This document shows, in pieces, positions 9,292-16,868 of a DNA stretch of 27,380 nucleotides. The translations under genes and the position numbers were made by a program. This DNA is from a virus. Within the stretch, counting starts at the first letter, position 1; every line of letters starts with the position of its first letter. The DNA is taken from the IMG/VR virus record IMGVR_UViG_3300042691_032869, positions 1-27,380 of that record; one strand, 5' to 3'. The notes below the pieces were generated by a model. That model was not told the DNA's origin. It worked only from the letters and a program-made list of their open reading frames with translations, and did no database searches.

Positions 9292-9504
9292 TTACGCGGC
9301 AACACTTTCAAGTTTGCACAGTTGCTTCCTGACAGCGTTCACATTCCATCGATAGCTATCCCTGGAACGGGTCTCCGGAAATGCAGCGTAATGGGGGCCA
9401 AGCTTCAGGGTGCCGTCATCGCGGTACTTGAAAAGAGTCTTGCGGTCAAGCCCTAAAAGCTCTTCAGCCTTTTGGACGGACACCCATCCGGTGTGTTGTG
9501 ACAT
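9292..9504 (-). CDS. Small MerR/excisionase-like HTH DNA-binding protein
   Basis: This is a 70-residue protein from the ATG at 9504; the frame extends upstream to a GTG at 9543, giving 83 residues. WVSVQKAEELLGLDRKTLFKYRDDGTL forms a winged HTH of the MerR/HTH_17 type, with a wing-like region and a final helix (YRWNVNAVRKQL). Proteins of this size act as regulators or recombination directionality factors, but no integrase is in the window, so regulation is more likely. It stands alone on the minus strand between two plus-strand genes and is divergent from the HNH gene, with about 135 bp of AT-rich DNA between the ATG starts that could hold the promoters of both. Confidence 0.7.
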   Translation of the reverse strand: MSQHTGWVSVQKAEELLGLDRKTLFKYRDDGTLKLGPHYAAFPETRSRDSYRWNVNAVRKQLCKLESVAA

Positions 9505-9640
9505 GGCGCGTGTAACGCTTGCCTTCGCAGCATATCGACCCACTGCAAACCAGCGCGGTTCTTAATGTAAATTTCATTTCTTTGTTGTGGTTTGTTATAT
9601 GTGTGTAGAAATTAAAATAAGATAACGGCAATTAAATAGC

Positions 9641-9979
9641 ATGTTTTGCAACCAGCATGAGCCCCTTGCCCTGCTAGTTGAATTAACGCCAAAACTTGCA
9701 AAGAAACGATTTAGAGAAAGTATTTATCAAGCCTGGAACTATAAATGTGGTTATTGCGGGGATTCTGCAACGAGCCTTGATCATATTATCCCCAGATTTA
9801 AATCTGGTTCTTCTAGCCGCCACAATTTACTCCCTTGTTGTCGTAGTTGTAACTCCAACAAAGGCTCCAATGACATGCAAGAGTGGTTTCAATCTCAATC
9901 TTTCTTTTCTTCTGCAACTCTTGATAGGATTAACTCCTGGTGCCAACAAGAATCAGTTTTTATTTTTGGTGAAATCTAA
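9641..9979 (+). CDS. HNH endonuclease
   Basis: This 112-residue protein has a complete compact HNH fold: zinc-knuckle CGYC (36-39), the catalytic LDHIIP (46-51, His 48), Asn 62 in the SRHNLLPCC segment and a second CRSC knuckle (67-70) followed by NSNKG. It would nick or cut double-stranded DNA with a divalent metal. Free-standing HNH genes in phages are often homing endonucleases; some serve packaging, but no terminase is next to it here. Its TAA (9977-9979) overlaps the ATG of the next gene by one base, so the two are translationally coupled, which is unusual for a recently inserted homing gene. Confidence 0.88.
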   Translation: MFCNQHEPLALLVELTPKLAKKRFRESIYQAWNYKCGYCGDSATSLDHIIPRFKSGSSSRHNLLPCCRSCNSNKGSNDMQEWFQSQSFFSSATLDRINSWCQQESVFIFGEI

Positions 9980-12210
9980 TGGCGGTTTGGAATGAAAGCG
10001 CAGGGTGGTCTTCATTTAACCTTCCTACGGCGGGAGTTGATCAACAAACAGCATTAAAAAACACCAAGTTAAATGACTGGAGCAAGGCTGTCTCTAGTTA
10101 TTTTTCTACTTCTGCCCCTGGCACATATGTAGCTACAAGAGACTCTGTACCCAAAACCGGACTCAACGAGTTAATTTCTCAAGGTTTAATCACACAAAAA
10201 GAAGCTGACGAATATTTAAATTCAGCAAAAGAAAATTTTAAAAATTATTACGCAACCAAAATTGTTGCTCCTTGGGATTCAAAACTTGGGTTGAAGCCGC
10301 CCGCTGGAGAATTTGATCCTGCTTATTACGGAACAAACAACCCTACTGCGGTTGGAAAATGGGATGAAGCTGTTAGAAATGATGACCTTGATGTTATTAA
10401 CCGCTATACCAAAGATAGTTTTTTGTTGCAAGATTACACACGCCGCACTTTAAGTGGTGAAACACTTCGCGCCAACCCAGAAACACCTCTTACTTCTTCT
10501 GCGCAATACCAAGAAAAACTTACGGACGCAGAATATCAAGACTATCGAGATCAGATCCTTGGCCTTGCAACAGAACAACAACCAACTACAGCCCTGGAAC
10601 AGGAGTTGGTAAAAACAATAAGCACATTAGACGCACAAAAACAAAGAGTTTTTGGCGCCTTAACTCAAGATGTATTAAAACAAAGTATTAACGAAATTAA
10701 AGCTGCAAAGTTAAAAGAAAGCAATATGCAGTTAATGGGTCGTCTTACAGGTTTTGAAGACATATCAAATCCTACTGGGTCACTTGTTAATTCTTTGTTG
10801 GGAGATTCGGGTATTGGTGGAATTTTATCTTTTAACGGACTTGCGGGTGGAACCGAAGAAGAGCGGAAGAATCAAATTGCAGCCTTAACAGGCTTGAAGA
10901 CATCTAACTCAGTTATTTATAACTGGCAAAAATGGTTTGATGACGTTTTAACAAAACGATATCAAGAAGGCCTCATGGTAGAGGATCCCAGCAATGCTGA
11001 GATTAAATATCAAGTTGATAAAGATTTTGCTGCAAAATTCATAACAGATTATCTTAAACCTCGCTTTGATACATCAAAATCAATGGATGAATTTGTTAGT
11101 TATGTTGATGTTAAACAAGGCGAAGAAAATATTTTCCAAACGCAGAATGTTGCGCTTAGTCAAAACGCACTTGATTCATTAAGAGTGCTTGCCGATACCA
11201 GGGCAAAAGCATATTTAGACGGCCTTCAAAATAAAGCTGCATTAAATTTTGATCCAGATTTTTACTTTAATCCCACTGGGAATGAGGAAAAAACCAATGA
11301 TTACACAAAACAAGCAGCAGGAGTTGCTGCCGATTGGGAGTCTGCTAAAAAAGGAGATCCATACTGGAAACAAGAAGCTTATCGTTACGGAATTGATCTA
11401 AACAATAAAGATCAATTTGCAAGACTTCACTACCAAGTGAAAGGAACGGCGCAAGGATATGATGCCGCAAAAGATGTAATTACCTTGGAAGATGCTTCTA
11501 ACTATATTTCTAATACAATTATTCCCGCCGTTATTGATAAGCAAATTTCGTTAAATGATGCTCAGTTTCTAAAGCTTGTTACACCAGAAGAATTTGCAAA
11601 CAAAGTATTGGAAGGTGTTGATCCATCCCTTCAAAAAGAAGAATGGCAAAAAGTATTAAATCAATTCGGAATCAAAGATGCAGGACAAGGAGTAGAAGAA
11701 GTCAAGAATTATATTATCGAAGCCATTCGCACTGGCTCTGCAGCAACGATTCGAAAATCTATTGAATATTTAAATCAAAAAAAACTAACACCGACACAGG
11801 AGCGCCTTGGCGTTACTTACATCCAACGACCCGAAGATGTAAAAAAAACAACTGCTTCGGGGCAAACGGCATTGTACACAATGTTTAAAAAAGCAGGATA
11901 CGGTGGTTCTGAAGATGATTTTTATACAACGTTTATGCCTGACGTAGATCGCAACGAACAAATCACTTTGACTAAAGCAAGCACATCAGGCGGCGTCACT
12001 GGTTCTGGCTTTTCATTTTCAGATCCGTTTGAAGCATTGTCTTCCGTGTCTTCTTTGGAAAATATGTTTTCGCCAACTGCAAGCGGTGAAAGTAAATCTT
12101 CATATAGTACACTATTTGGAGACAGTTCAAGCGATACAACTACATCCAAAAGTAAATCAGGTCAAGAAATTCTTTCTGATTTTACTTCTATGTTTAAAGG
12201 ATTTATGTGA
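9979..12210 (+). CDS. 743-residue virion-type protein, unknown function
   Basis: This is a large, soluble, mostly helical protein rich in Lys, Gln, Asp and Ala, without signal peptide, membrane segment or catalytic motif. Two related spots, FDPAYY near residue 112 and FDPDFYFNP near residue 420, are each followed by a helical WDEAV/WESAK segment and a Tyr-rich stretch, suggesting an internal duplication. The last ~70 residues are Ser/Thr-rich and low-complexity (SSDTTTSKSKSG) and end in FTSMFKGFM. Size and composition fit an internal virion or ejected protein, or a tail component; I do not recognise the family. It starts inside the HNH stop codon, and its own TGA overlaps the next ATG (TGATG), so it is the middle of a coupled operon. 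Confidence 0.75.
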   Translation: MAVWNESAGWSSFNLPTAGVDQQTALKNTKLNDWSKAVSSYFSTSAPGTYVATRDSVPKTGLNELISQGLITQKEADEYLNSAKENFKNYYATKIVAPWDSKLGLKPPAGEFDPAYYGTNNPTAVGKWDEAVRNDDLDVINRYTKDSFLLQDYTRRTLSGETLRANPETPLTSSAQYQEKLTDAEYQDYRDQILGLATEQQPTTALEQELVKTISTLDAQKQRVFGALTQDVLKQSINEIKAAKLKESNMQLMGRLTGFEDISNPTGSLVNSLLGDSGIGGILSFNGLAGGTEEERKNQIAALTGLKTSNSVIYNWQKWFDDVLTKRYQEGLMVEDPSNAEIKYQVDKDFAAKFITDYLKPRFDTSKSMDEFVSYVDVKQGEENIFQTQNVALSQNALDSLRVLADTRAKAYLDGLQNKAALNFDPDFYFNPTGNEEKTNDYTKQAAGVAADWESAKKGDPYWKQEAYRYGIDLNNKDQFARLHYQVKGTAQGYDAAKDVITLEDASNYISNTIIPAVIDKQISLNDAQFLKLVTPEEFANKVLEGVDPSLQKEEWQKVLNQFGIKDAGQGVEEVKNYIIEAIRTGSAATIRKSIEYLNQKKLTPTQERLGVTYIQRPEDVKKTTASGQTALYTMFKKAGYGGSEDDFYTTFMPDVDRNEQITLTKASTSGGVTGSGFSFSDPFEALSSVSSLENMFSPTASGESKSSYSTLFGDSSSDTTTSKSKSGQEILSDFTSMFKGFM

Positions 12211-12509
12211 TGGCAGAACAACACAAAAAAGCAGCACAAGCAGCTAAACTACACAAGGATTCAATGCCTTGTAATAAAGCTAAACGTACTCCTAACCATC
12301 CAACTAAATCACATGTGGTCAAAGCATGTGAAGGCGGTAAAGAAAAAATTATTCACTTTGGTCAGCAAGGTGTTCAAGGTAGTCCTAAAAAAGAAGGGGA
12401 GTCCGAAACTTACCGCAAACGCAGAGAAAGTTTTAAAGCCCGGCATGCAGGCAACATTGCAAAAGGAAAAATGTCTGCTGCATATTGGGCGGATCGCGTC
12501 AAGTGGTGA
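12210..12509 (+). CDS. Small basic conserved phage-type protein
   Basis: This 99-residue protein starts at the ATG that overlaps the preceding TGA. A GTG one codon earlier (12207) is in frame but unnecessary. It is strongly basic (many Lys, Arg, His), with two Cys in the first half. The C-terminal half (ETYRKRRESFKARHAGNI, then KGKMSAAYWADRVKW) looks like a short conserved family that I associate with tailed phages, function unknown. The charge suggests nucleic-acid binding or a small virion component. It is translationally coupled to the 743-residue gene and followed by another tiny basic gene. Confidence 0.8.
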   Translation: MAEQHKKAAQAAKLHKDSMPCNKAKRTPNHPTKSHVVKACEGGKEKIIHFGQQGVQGSPKKEGESETYRKRRESFKARHAGNIAKGKMSAAYWADRVKW

Positions 12510-12545
12510 CTTGCTTGCTAAATTAAATTGCACCTCAGCTTCAGC

Positions 12546-12668
12546 ATGGCCAAACCCAAATCCACAACGATTCATATTGAAGGCAAACCCAAGAAAACAC
12601 ATCAAGGGCAGGGAAGGAATTCACTTCCCAATCACGGACGAAAAAAAACCAGGGGACAAGGGAAGTAA
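12546..12668 (+). CDS. 40-residue very basic protein
   Basis: ATG 12546 to TAA 12666-12668 gives MAKPKSTTIHIEGKPK..., about a third Lys/Arg/His, ending in KKTRGQGK. A similar Lys-rich start and RGQGK end occur, from memory, in short proteins of T4-like cyanophages; I could not check this. The frame is preferred over a longer overlapping one because it starts with ATG shortly after the previous stop and has a coherent composition. No Shine-Dalgarno sequence is seen. It may bind nucleic acid. Confidence 0.62.
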   Translation: MAKPKSTTIHIEGKPKKTHQGQGRNSLPNHGRKKTRGQGK

Positions 12669-12682
12669 AAATTGTGTATATT

Positions 12683-12705
12683 GGTGATAACTATTTGTTA
12701 TCTCC
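12683..12705 (+). promoter_or_regulatory. Hairpin abutting the lysozyme start codon
   Basis: GGTGATAAC (12683-12691) pairs with GTTATCTCC (12697-12705) around the loop TATTT, with one T-T mismatch. The next base is the A of ATG 12706, which can itself pair with T12682. It occupies the whole ribosome-binding region and has no U-tract, so a translational effect is likelier than termination. Confidence 0.5.
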
Positions 12706-13365
12706 ATGGCTGATTTTGCGCATGCCATTAACCTAATTCGTAAATACGAAGGGTTTAACGAACGAGCATACGCAGATCCTGCTACCGGTGCCGAGCCCTA
12801 CACCATTGGGTTCGGCACTCAATATTACCCAGATGGTTCACCTGTTAAAAAAGGCCAGCGCTGTAGTAAAGAAAAAGCGTTGGAATATTTGTTCCACGAG
12901 GTGAGCATTATTGACACGGAACTTCAGAAGCTCAACTTGGGCCTGGATGATCCCATGCGTCAGGCTCTTATCTCATTTGTGCATTCCATTGGTTGGGAAC
13001 CATTCCTGTACAGCGAAATTGTTGACGCCATTGAGCAAGAAGATTTTAAGGTTGCATCAGATTGCATGAGTCGCTGGATCTTTGATGAATACCATCGCGT
13101 GATCGGCAGTCTCATTGATCGCAGGCGAGAAGAAGTTAATTTGTTTCTAAAGGAAATTGACGCTAACCCCTGGTCTTCAACTGAAATTCTTTTGACAGCA
13201 TTTAGGAATTACAGCGGAGCACCTCACCAGGTAAGAGCAGTCCGTCAGCTGGAAGAAAACGTCAATCCTTACGTCCTTTCTGAATTTGCCAATACTTTCT
13301 GCATTGACGAAGATCCTTGGGCTTACGTCCCATCCAACGACTACGGCTCGGTATTTGACGATTAG
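12706..13365 (+). CDS. T4-type lysozyme (GH24)
   Basis: This is a 219-residue muramidase hydrolysing the beta-1,4 MurNAc-GlcNAc bond. The catalytic triad of T4 lysozyme is present: Glu 15 (RKYEGF), Asp 24 (AYADPATG) and Thr 33 (PYTIGFGT). The D-to-T spacing is three residues longer than in T4. The C-terminal lobe has the expected RR-x-E-E-x-x-LF helix (LIDRRREEVNLFL). It exceeds the usual ~165 residues by a C-terminal domain of about 60 residues with an acidic end. No signal peptide is seen, so a holin would be needed for export. It is one of three peptidoglycan hydrolases in the window and has a start-codon hairpin, as T4 gene e does. Confidence 0.92.
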   Translation: MADFAHAINLIRKYEGFNERAYADPATGAEPYTIGFGTQYYPDGSPVKKGQRCSKEKALEYLFHEVSIIDTELQKLNLGLDDPMRQALISFVHSIGWEPFLYSEIVDAIEQEDFKVASDCMSRWIFDEYHRVIGSLIDRRREEVNLFLKEIDANPWSSTEILLTAFRNYSGAPHQVRAVRQLEENVNPYVLSEFANTFCIDEDPWAYVPSNDYGSVFDD

Positions 13366-13396
13366 CCTTATGATTTAACGAGTAGTCTTAGAATAA

Positions 13397-13714
13397 ATGA
13401 ACAAGGATTCCGCAGGACAGATGGAGCGATCGGTCGAACCACGGGAGTTTGAACTTCCATTGGAACTGCAATTCTCAATGCGTAAAGCAGAGCTTCAGGC
13501 GCAAGAGTTAACTTGGGAAGAGCTGTATGCTGCACTGTTAAACCTGTACCACCAACGGTTGATGGAATGGCACGCAGTTAAATCACTACTGGCAGACGAG
13601 GAGATTGAGCTAGATTTCGACATCCCTACAGAGCTGGAACTAATGGAACTCGCCACCGTCTGTATGGCAGACGATGACGAGGACGAAGATGAAGACGAAC
13701 TTCAACCTTTTTGA
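13397..13714 (+). CDS. nblA: NblA-like phycobilisome degradation protein with acidic tail
   Basis: Residues about 17-66 align along the whole length of cyanobacterial NblA: the EFELPLELQFSMRK opening corresponds to NblA's I-E-L-S-L-E-Q-Q-F-S-I-R, followed by two helices of matching spacing (WEELYAALLNLYHQ, then EWHAVKSLL). NblA binds phycobiliproteins and delivers them to the Clp protease, dismantling the light-harvesting antenna. Host NblA is about 60 residues; this one has 105, with an extra Glu/Asp-rich tail that is almost purely acidic at 91-102. ATG at 13421 (residue 9) is an alternative start. nblA genes are known in some freshwater cyanophages. This one lies directly after the lysozyme and converges with the DUF3310 gene, overlapping it by 13 nt. 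The alignment is from memory, so the assignment is good but not certain. Confidence 0.68.
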   Translation: MNKDSAGQMERSVEPREFELPLELQFSMRKAELQAQELTWEELYAALLNLYHQRLMEWHAVKSLLADEEIELDFDIPTELELMELATVCMADDDEDEDEDELQPF

Positions 13715-14265
13715 GCTTCGTCAAATTTAATTAGGCGGTCTAAGTACCACTGCCCTTTTCTAAGTGACTCAGTGCCACCCTTGCTGCGTTCACGCCAGCC
13801 ATATTTCATCAAGTTACCCTTGCAGTAACCACGGAATTCTTCTGGGGTTAATGCAGCTTCAATAGCTTCAATGCACTCAATTTCACCTTCTGTATAATGC
13901 GACGGATGGTTAACATTATCCACTTTAAGAAGTGGAGAAGACTCTTGTGCAATCTTGTGTTCTTCCACAGGTGCAGGCGTTGGTTCCACTGCCCAGGGTA
14001 CAGGGCAAACGCCGTCCTTGCATTCCATAACAACTGTTCGGTCTTCAGCAGGTGTCTCGCGCTCTACCGGGTTAAACCACGGCGCTTTCGTGACATCTCG
14101 ATCATCTCCTCGTTGGGCCCGTTGAGCTGCAGCAATAAGCTCTTCGGCCTTGGACTTGACGCTGGGTACGCCGCCATCGCTTCCTCCACTGATGGAATGT
14201 AACCCGTCGTTCCGGGACGTTGCCCCTCGAGATTGAGTGGATTCCTTTCCAGCCCTTGCTGACAT
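13702..14265 (-). CDS. DUF3310-domain protein
   Basis: This is 187 residues. The last ~65 form a DUF3310 domain, a short phage module sometimes labelled as a nucleotide kinase: VNHPSHYTEGEIECIEAIE, then FRGYCKGNLMKYGWR and a final helix (KGQWYLDRLIKF). The first ~115 residues are low-complexity, Pro/Ala/Glu-rich and probably disordered, with a CKDGVCP pair. The start at 14265 is supported by a GAGGG Shine-Dalgarno sequence eight bases upstream. That start lies inside the upstream same-strand frame, which it overlaps by about 200 nt. The biochemical activity of DUF3310 is not established to my knowledge. Confidence 0.8.
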   Translation of the reverse strand: MSARAGKESTQSRGATSRNDGLHSISGGSDGGVPSVKSKAEELIAAAQRAQRGDDRDVTKAPWFNPVERETPAEDRTVVMECKDGVCPVPWAVEPTPAPVEEHKIAQESSPLLKVDNVNHPSHYTEGEIECIEAIEAALTPEEFRGYCKGNLMKYGWRERSKGGTESLRKGQWYLDRLIKFDEAQKG

Positions 14266-14411
14266 GCTGTTAACCCTCGGTTATACATATCGTACAAGGG
14301 TACATCATTTTCTTCGTTGTCGATAGGATCACCAAAATCTTCTGGTGACAAACAACGGCAGTCAAGTTCATCTTGAACAAAACTATCTAAAAAGCCAGCG
14401 GCGCCGTGCAT
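14064..14411 (-). CDS. Small unknown protein overlapping the DUF3310 gene
   Basis: ATG 14411 opens a 115-residue frame. The first half reads like a real small acidic protein (DSFVQDELDCRCLSPEDFGD, DVPLYDMYNRG). The second half, from 14265 on, is read in a different frame from the DUF3310 gene over about 200 nt on the same strand. Either both frames are coding, or an insertion/deletion in the sequence split one longer protein, or the true product is shorter than shown. No slippery heptamer for programmed frameshifting was seen. No family recognised. Confidence 0.5.
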   Translation of the reverse strand: MHGAAGFLDSFVQDELDCRCLSPEDFGDPIDNEENDVPLYDMYNRGLTACQQGLERNPLNLEGQRPGTTGYIPSVEEAMAAYPASSPRPKSLLLQLNGPNEEMIEMSRKRRGLTR

Positions 14412-14451
14412 GGTTATATGAGGCTTGATTTATTCCTTCTACAATATTAGT

Positions 14452-14826
14452 ATGGCTAAGTTTTTTGATTCCACATACGATCCCCGCCAGCTCTCTGGAA
14501 CTTCTGGAGCTGAAGTGTCAGATTTGCGGCCGGAGCAAGCGTACGACACTGATATGCGACGTGTAGCAGAAGATGAACGGCCTTCTGCAGAATCGCTAAA
14601 TAAAGATCAAGATCGTGTTGCTAAGTTCATGCGAGCTGCACGAACTGCCGGTAAATTCCGGCAATCCGCCAGTATCGATGAGCCAACCATTCTCGGTAAG
14701 GTTGCTAGACGCCCTGCCAGCATTGATGGATCCGAAATTCCAACCCGTGGTGATTCAGGTGGGCGTGCCGGTAGTGTAGGCTACGCCCAAAAACCAAGAG
14801 CACAATTCGGCAAGCCGTTTGTTTAA
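14452..14826 (+). CDS. Unknown hydrophilic protein
   Basis: This 124-residue protein starts at ATG 14452 (the frame extends upstream only to a TTG). It is highly charged, rich in Arg, Asp, Ser and Ala, with no hydrophobic core and probably extended or disordered. A short internal repeat (SASIDEPTILGKVARR, then PASIDGSEIP) is visible. TACAAT at 14440-14445 could be a -10 box giving an almost leaderless mRNA, but no -35 is evident. The gene is a plus-strand island among minus-strand genes. Its stop codon overlaps the stop of the convergent dCTP deaminase gene in the palindrome GTTTAAAC (14821-14828). Function unknown; possibly a minor virion protein. Confidence 0.68.
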   Translation: MAKFFDSTYDPRQLSGTSGAEVSDLRPEQAYDTDMRRVAEDERPSAESLNKDQDRVAKFMRAARTAGKFRQSASIDEPTILGKVARRPASIDGSEIPTRGDSGGRAGSVGYAQKPRAQFGKPFV

Positions 14827-15410
14827 ACTTGCGAAAACACTACTTTGTTTGGTTGATCCTGGTATTTACCCTTGCGGTCCTGGTAGCTAACCTCACAGGG
14901 ATTGCCACGATAAAAAAGGAGTTGAGTAATTCCTTCGTTCGCGTAAATCCTGTTATACAGTCCTGTGCAATTACTAATTTCCAGCGTTAAGTAACCCTGC
15001 CAACCACTCTCCGCTGGAGTAATATTAACCAAGATTCCCGACCGGGCATAAGTAGATTTACCGACTGCTACAACAGTGATATCACGCGGTAATTTCAGCC
15101 GCTCATAAGCGACACCAAGACAATAACCATACGGAGGAAGTAAGAAATACTGACCACGCTCATCTTCAAGAAGTTCAGTAGGACGCAAGATATCTGGATC
15201 AAAATCTTTCGGGTCACAATCCCCTGCCTGAATCTTGCCAAAAACCAAGCACTGCTTAGGCGAAAGACGAATGTCATATCCATAAGAAGACAAACCATAA
15301 CTCAAAAGTTTACGGCCATCTTCTTTGTTGACCAAGTGATCAACAAATGGAGCAATCATTTCCTCTTCGAGGGCAAGCTGCTTGATTTCCCAGTCGGCAA
15401 GTACGCTCAT
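14823..15410 (-). CDS. dcd: dCTP deaminase
   Basis: This 195-residue protein is full length for the family. It deaminates dCTP to dUTP, feeding dTTP synthesis during phage DNA replication. Seen in order: LSSYGYDIRLSP (about 40-51), GKSTYARSG (117-125), the catalytic segment TPAESGWQGYLTLEISN with Glu 134 in the proton-shuttling position, and IYANEGITQLLFY (155-167), all hallmarks of Dcd. Bifunctional deaminase/dUTPase relatives exist, so the product could also be dUMP. Start 15410 has a strong AAAGGA Shine-Dalgarno sequence about five bases upstream. It sits behind the Dam-like gene on the same strand with a 32-nt gap. Confidence 0.93.
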   Translation of the reverse strand: MSVLADWEIKQLALEEEMIAPFVDHLVNKEDGRKLLSYGLSSYGYDIRLSPKQCLVFGKIQAGDCDPKDFDPDILRPTELLEDERGQYFLLPPYGYCLGVAYERLKLPRDITVVAVGKSTYARSGILVNITPAESGWQGYLTLEISNCTGLYNRIYANEGITQLLFYRGNPCEVSYQDRKGKYQDQPNKVVFSQV

Positions 15411-15442
15411 ACGTCCTTTAATTCCTGTTCAGTCTACAGAAT

Positions 15443-16030
15443 TCAGAGAAGAACTCGTCCTTTTGGCGAATACAGATCCACAAATTTTTCTGTAGCTTCA
15501 TCGACGTTGTCGATGGGCGGAAAGTATACCAAAAAAGAAGTGCAAGTCGTACGTTTTTTGATTTCATCCCCAATATGAAACAAAAGTATTGGGGGTGTCC
15601 GCAGGATACAGACAGGAAAGTCAAATAGTTTTTGTTCGTAACGAATCATGTCAGGGCAGTTGGTAAAATACAGACCCTGTTTAATTTGTCTCGCCATCCA
15701 CTGCTTGTACATCTTGCGAAACCACACTGCGTGAGACGACACCAAGGTCGGTGAACTAGACCGTGTCATCTTCCAACGTGATCGTTTGGCTTCCCAGAAG
15801 TATGTACCGCTGGGAGGGAAGAGATAAACATTGCCAAACCACTGCTGTTCGTTCAAACCGTCATCGGTTGGCGTGTAATACTGCTCAGCGCCAACGTAGT
15901 TATTAGCAAACTTAGAACTTGCGACATCCAGTGTGATCCCATCCATCAGGGCGTGGGCCGTAGCAATTAAATCATCATTGGTAATGACTTCAGCATTTTC
16001 TTGACGAGCACCAATTCCAGCAACGCCCAT
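15443..16030 (-). CDS. Dam-like DNA methyltransferase-fold protein
   Basis: This 195-residue protein resembles the phage DNA N6-adenine methyltransferase (Dam/DNMT) family: ITLDVASSKFANNYVGAEQYY matches the LDVAAS...N...YFT segment, followed by a DDGLN...WFGNVYLFPPS stretch where active members have W-x-N/D-PPY. A WF...W helix and strands (GLYFTNCPDMIRYE, FPVCILRTPP, FLVYFP) follow as expected. The catalytic NPPY/DPPY motif is replaced by LFPPSG, so it may be inactive, act on another substrate or have a shifted motif. Its ATG overlaps the preceding TAA (TAATG), placing it in a coupled four-gene operon with the HTH protein and two unknowns. Confidence 0.55.
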   Translation of the reverse strand: MGVAGIGARQENAEVITNDDLIATAHALMDGITLDVASSKFANNYVGAEQYYTPTDDGLNEQQWFGNVYLFPPSGTYFWEAKRSRWKMTRSSSPTLVSSHAVWFRKMYKQWMARQIKQGLYFTNCPDMIRYEQKLFDFPVCILRTPPILLFHIGDEIKKRTTCTSFLVYFPPIDNVDEATEKFVDLYSPKGRVLL

Positions 16031-16416
16031 TACTTTTCCGATTCGCAGTTGTAATCAATTTCAAAATAACGCATTCCTTCGGCGTCGTTGATGATGTAAC
16101 CAGCTTTCTCTTGTGGATCAATCTTTTGTGCAGCACCAAGAATTCGACGGAAACTCTCGGCCATGTCACCGTCATTATTGCGTTCACACTCTTCTTGTGC
16201 TGCGTGCATCTCCTTGAGTGTCAGGAAAAACATGGAGCGACTCTTGTCCTGGGGCTGGAAAACCATAACGCCAGGCCCTTCTATTTCCCACATCTTGCAA
16301 TACTGTTGCCCCATGTCACCCAGAATTAACTTCATGGTGGCATCCAGCATCTTGGCCTTTGTTTCGTCCAGTTCTGGACCGATGACAGAAGCAATTAATT
16401 GTTCACGACGGTTCAT
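16030..16416 (-). CDS. Unknown small protein in minus-strand operon
   Basis: This is 128 residues, soluble, with an N-terminal helical half and a mixed second half (MWEIEGPGVMVFQPQ, MRYFEIDYN). There are no catalytic motifs and no membrane segment. Its ATG overlaps the upstream stop by four bases (ATGA) and its stop overlaps the next ATG (TAATG), so it is translationally coupled on both sides between another unknown and the Dam-like gene. That setting suggests a partner in the same early/middle process, but the family is not recognised. Confidence 0.75.
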   Translation of the reverse strand: MNRREQLIASVIGPELDETKAKMLDATMKLILGDMGQQYCKMWEIEGPGVMVFQPQDKSRSMFFLTLKEMHAAQEECERNNDGDMAESFRRILGAAQKIDPQEKAGYIINDAEGMRYFEIDYNCESEK

Positions 16417-16868
16417 TGGATTAATTTCTGACGTACCAGGGATTCAAGCAGCTTAGTCGTTGGTTGATACAAAACAACCATTTTGCCTAAGATTCCGCGT
16501 TTCTTGACGAGCTTCCCGCTTTCATCGCGCACTTTATCAAATTCTCCAGACCTAATTAAATATTCGGCCACACATCGCAACCTTCGTTTAAGGGGCAATT
16601 CAGCTTGGGGGAATTTACCACAGATCGTGTCGGCTTGCATATCTTTAAAAGCAAGGCGTAATCTATTAGCAAGAGTCATGCCTGAATTAAGATCCTCCTC
16701 TTCATATGTGCGCAGATTCTCCAGATAACGCTGGAGGCACTCATCATCAAAAGAGCCTTCGGGTGGCAAAAACATTTCTACTTGTCTTGCCAAAGACTCA
16801 GGCAGGTCTTGCAAGCAATTCTCAATTGTGATGTCAATAATGTTGACATTTTTGAATCGGTGTGCCAT
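16413..16868 (-). CDS. Unknown helical protein in minus-strand operon
   Basis: This is 151 residues, mainly helical and charged, with an N-terminal beta-like segment (FKNVNIIDITIENC) and a basic patch near the middle (LPLKRRLRCVAEYLIRSGE, then KLVKKRG), which could contact nucleic acid. No known domain is recognised. The ATG overlaps the HTH gene's TAA (TAATG) and its TGA overlaps the next ATG, so it is the second gene of the coupled operon 17281-15443. Confidence 0.75.
   Translation of the reverse strand: MAHRFKNVNIIDITIENCLQDLPESLARQVEMFLPPEGSFDDECLQRYLENLRTYEEEDLNSGMTLANRLRLAFKDMQADTICGKFPQAELPLKRRLRCVAEYLIRSGEFDKVRDESGKLVKKRGILGKMVVLYQPTTKLLESLVRQKLIQ

Noticed and set aside
12313-12687. 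124-codon plus-strand frame overlapping the two small basic genes
   Set aside because: It runs through the 99-residue gene in another frame and past the 40-residue gene. The two ATG-started genes have coherent composition and coupling; this frame does not.
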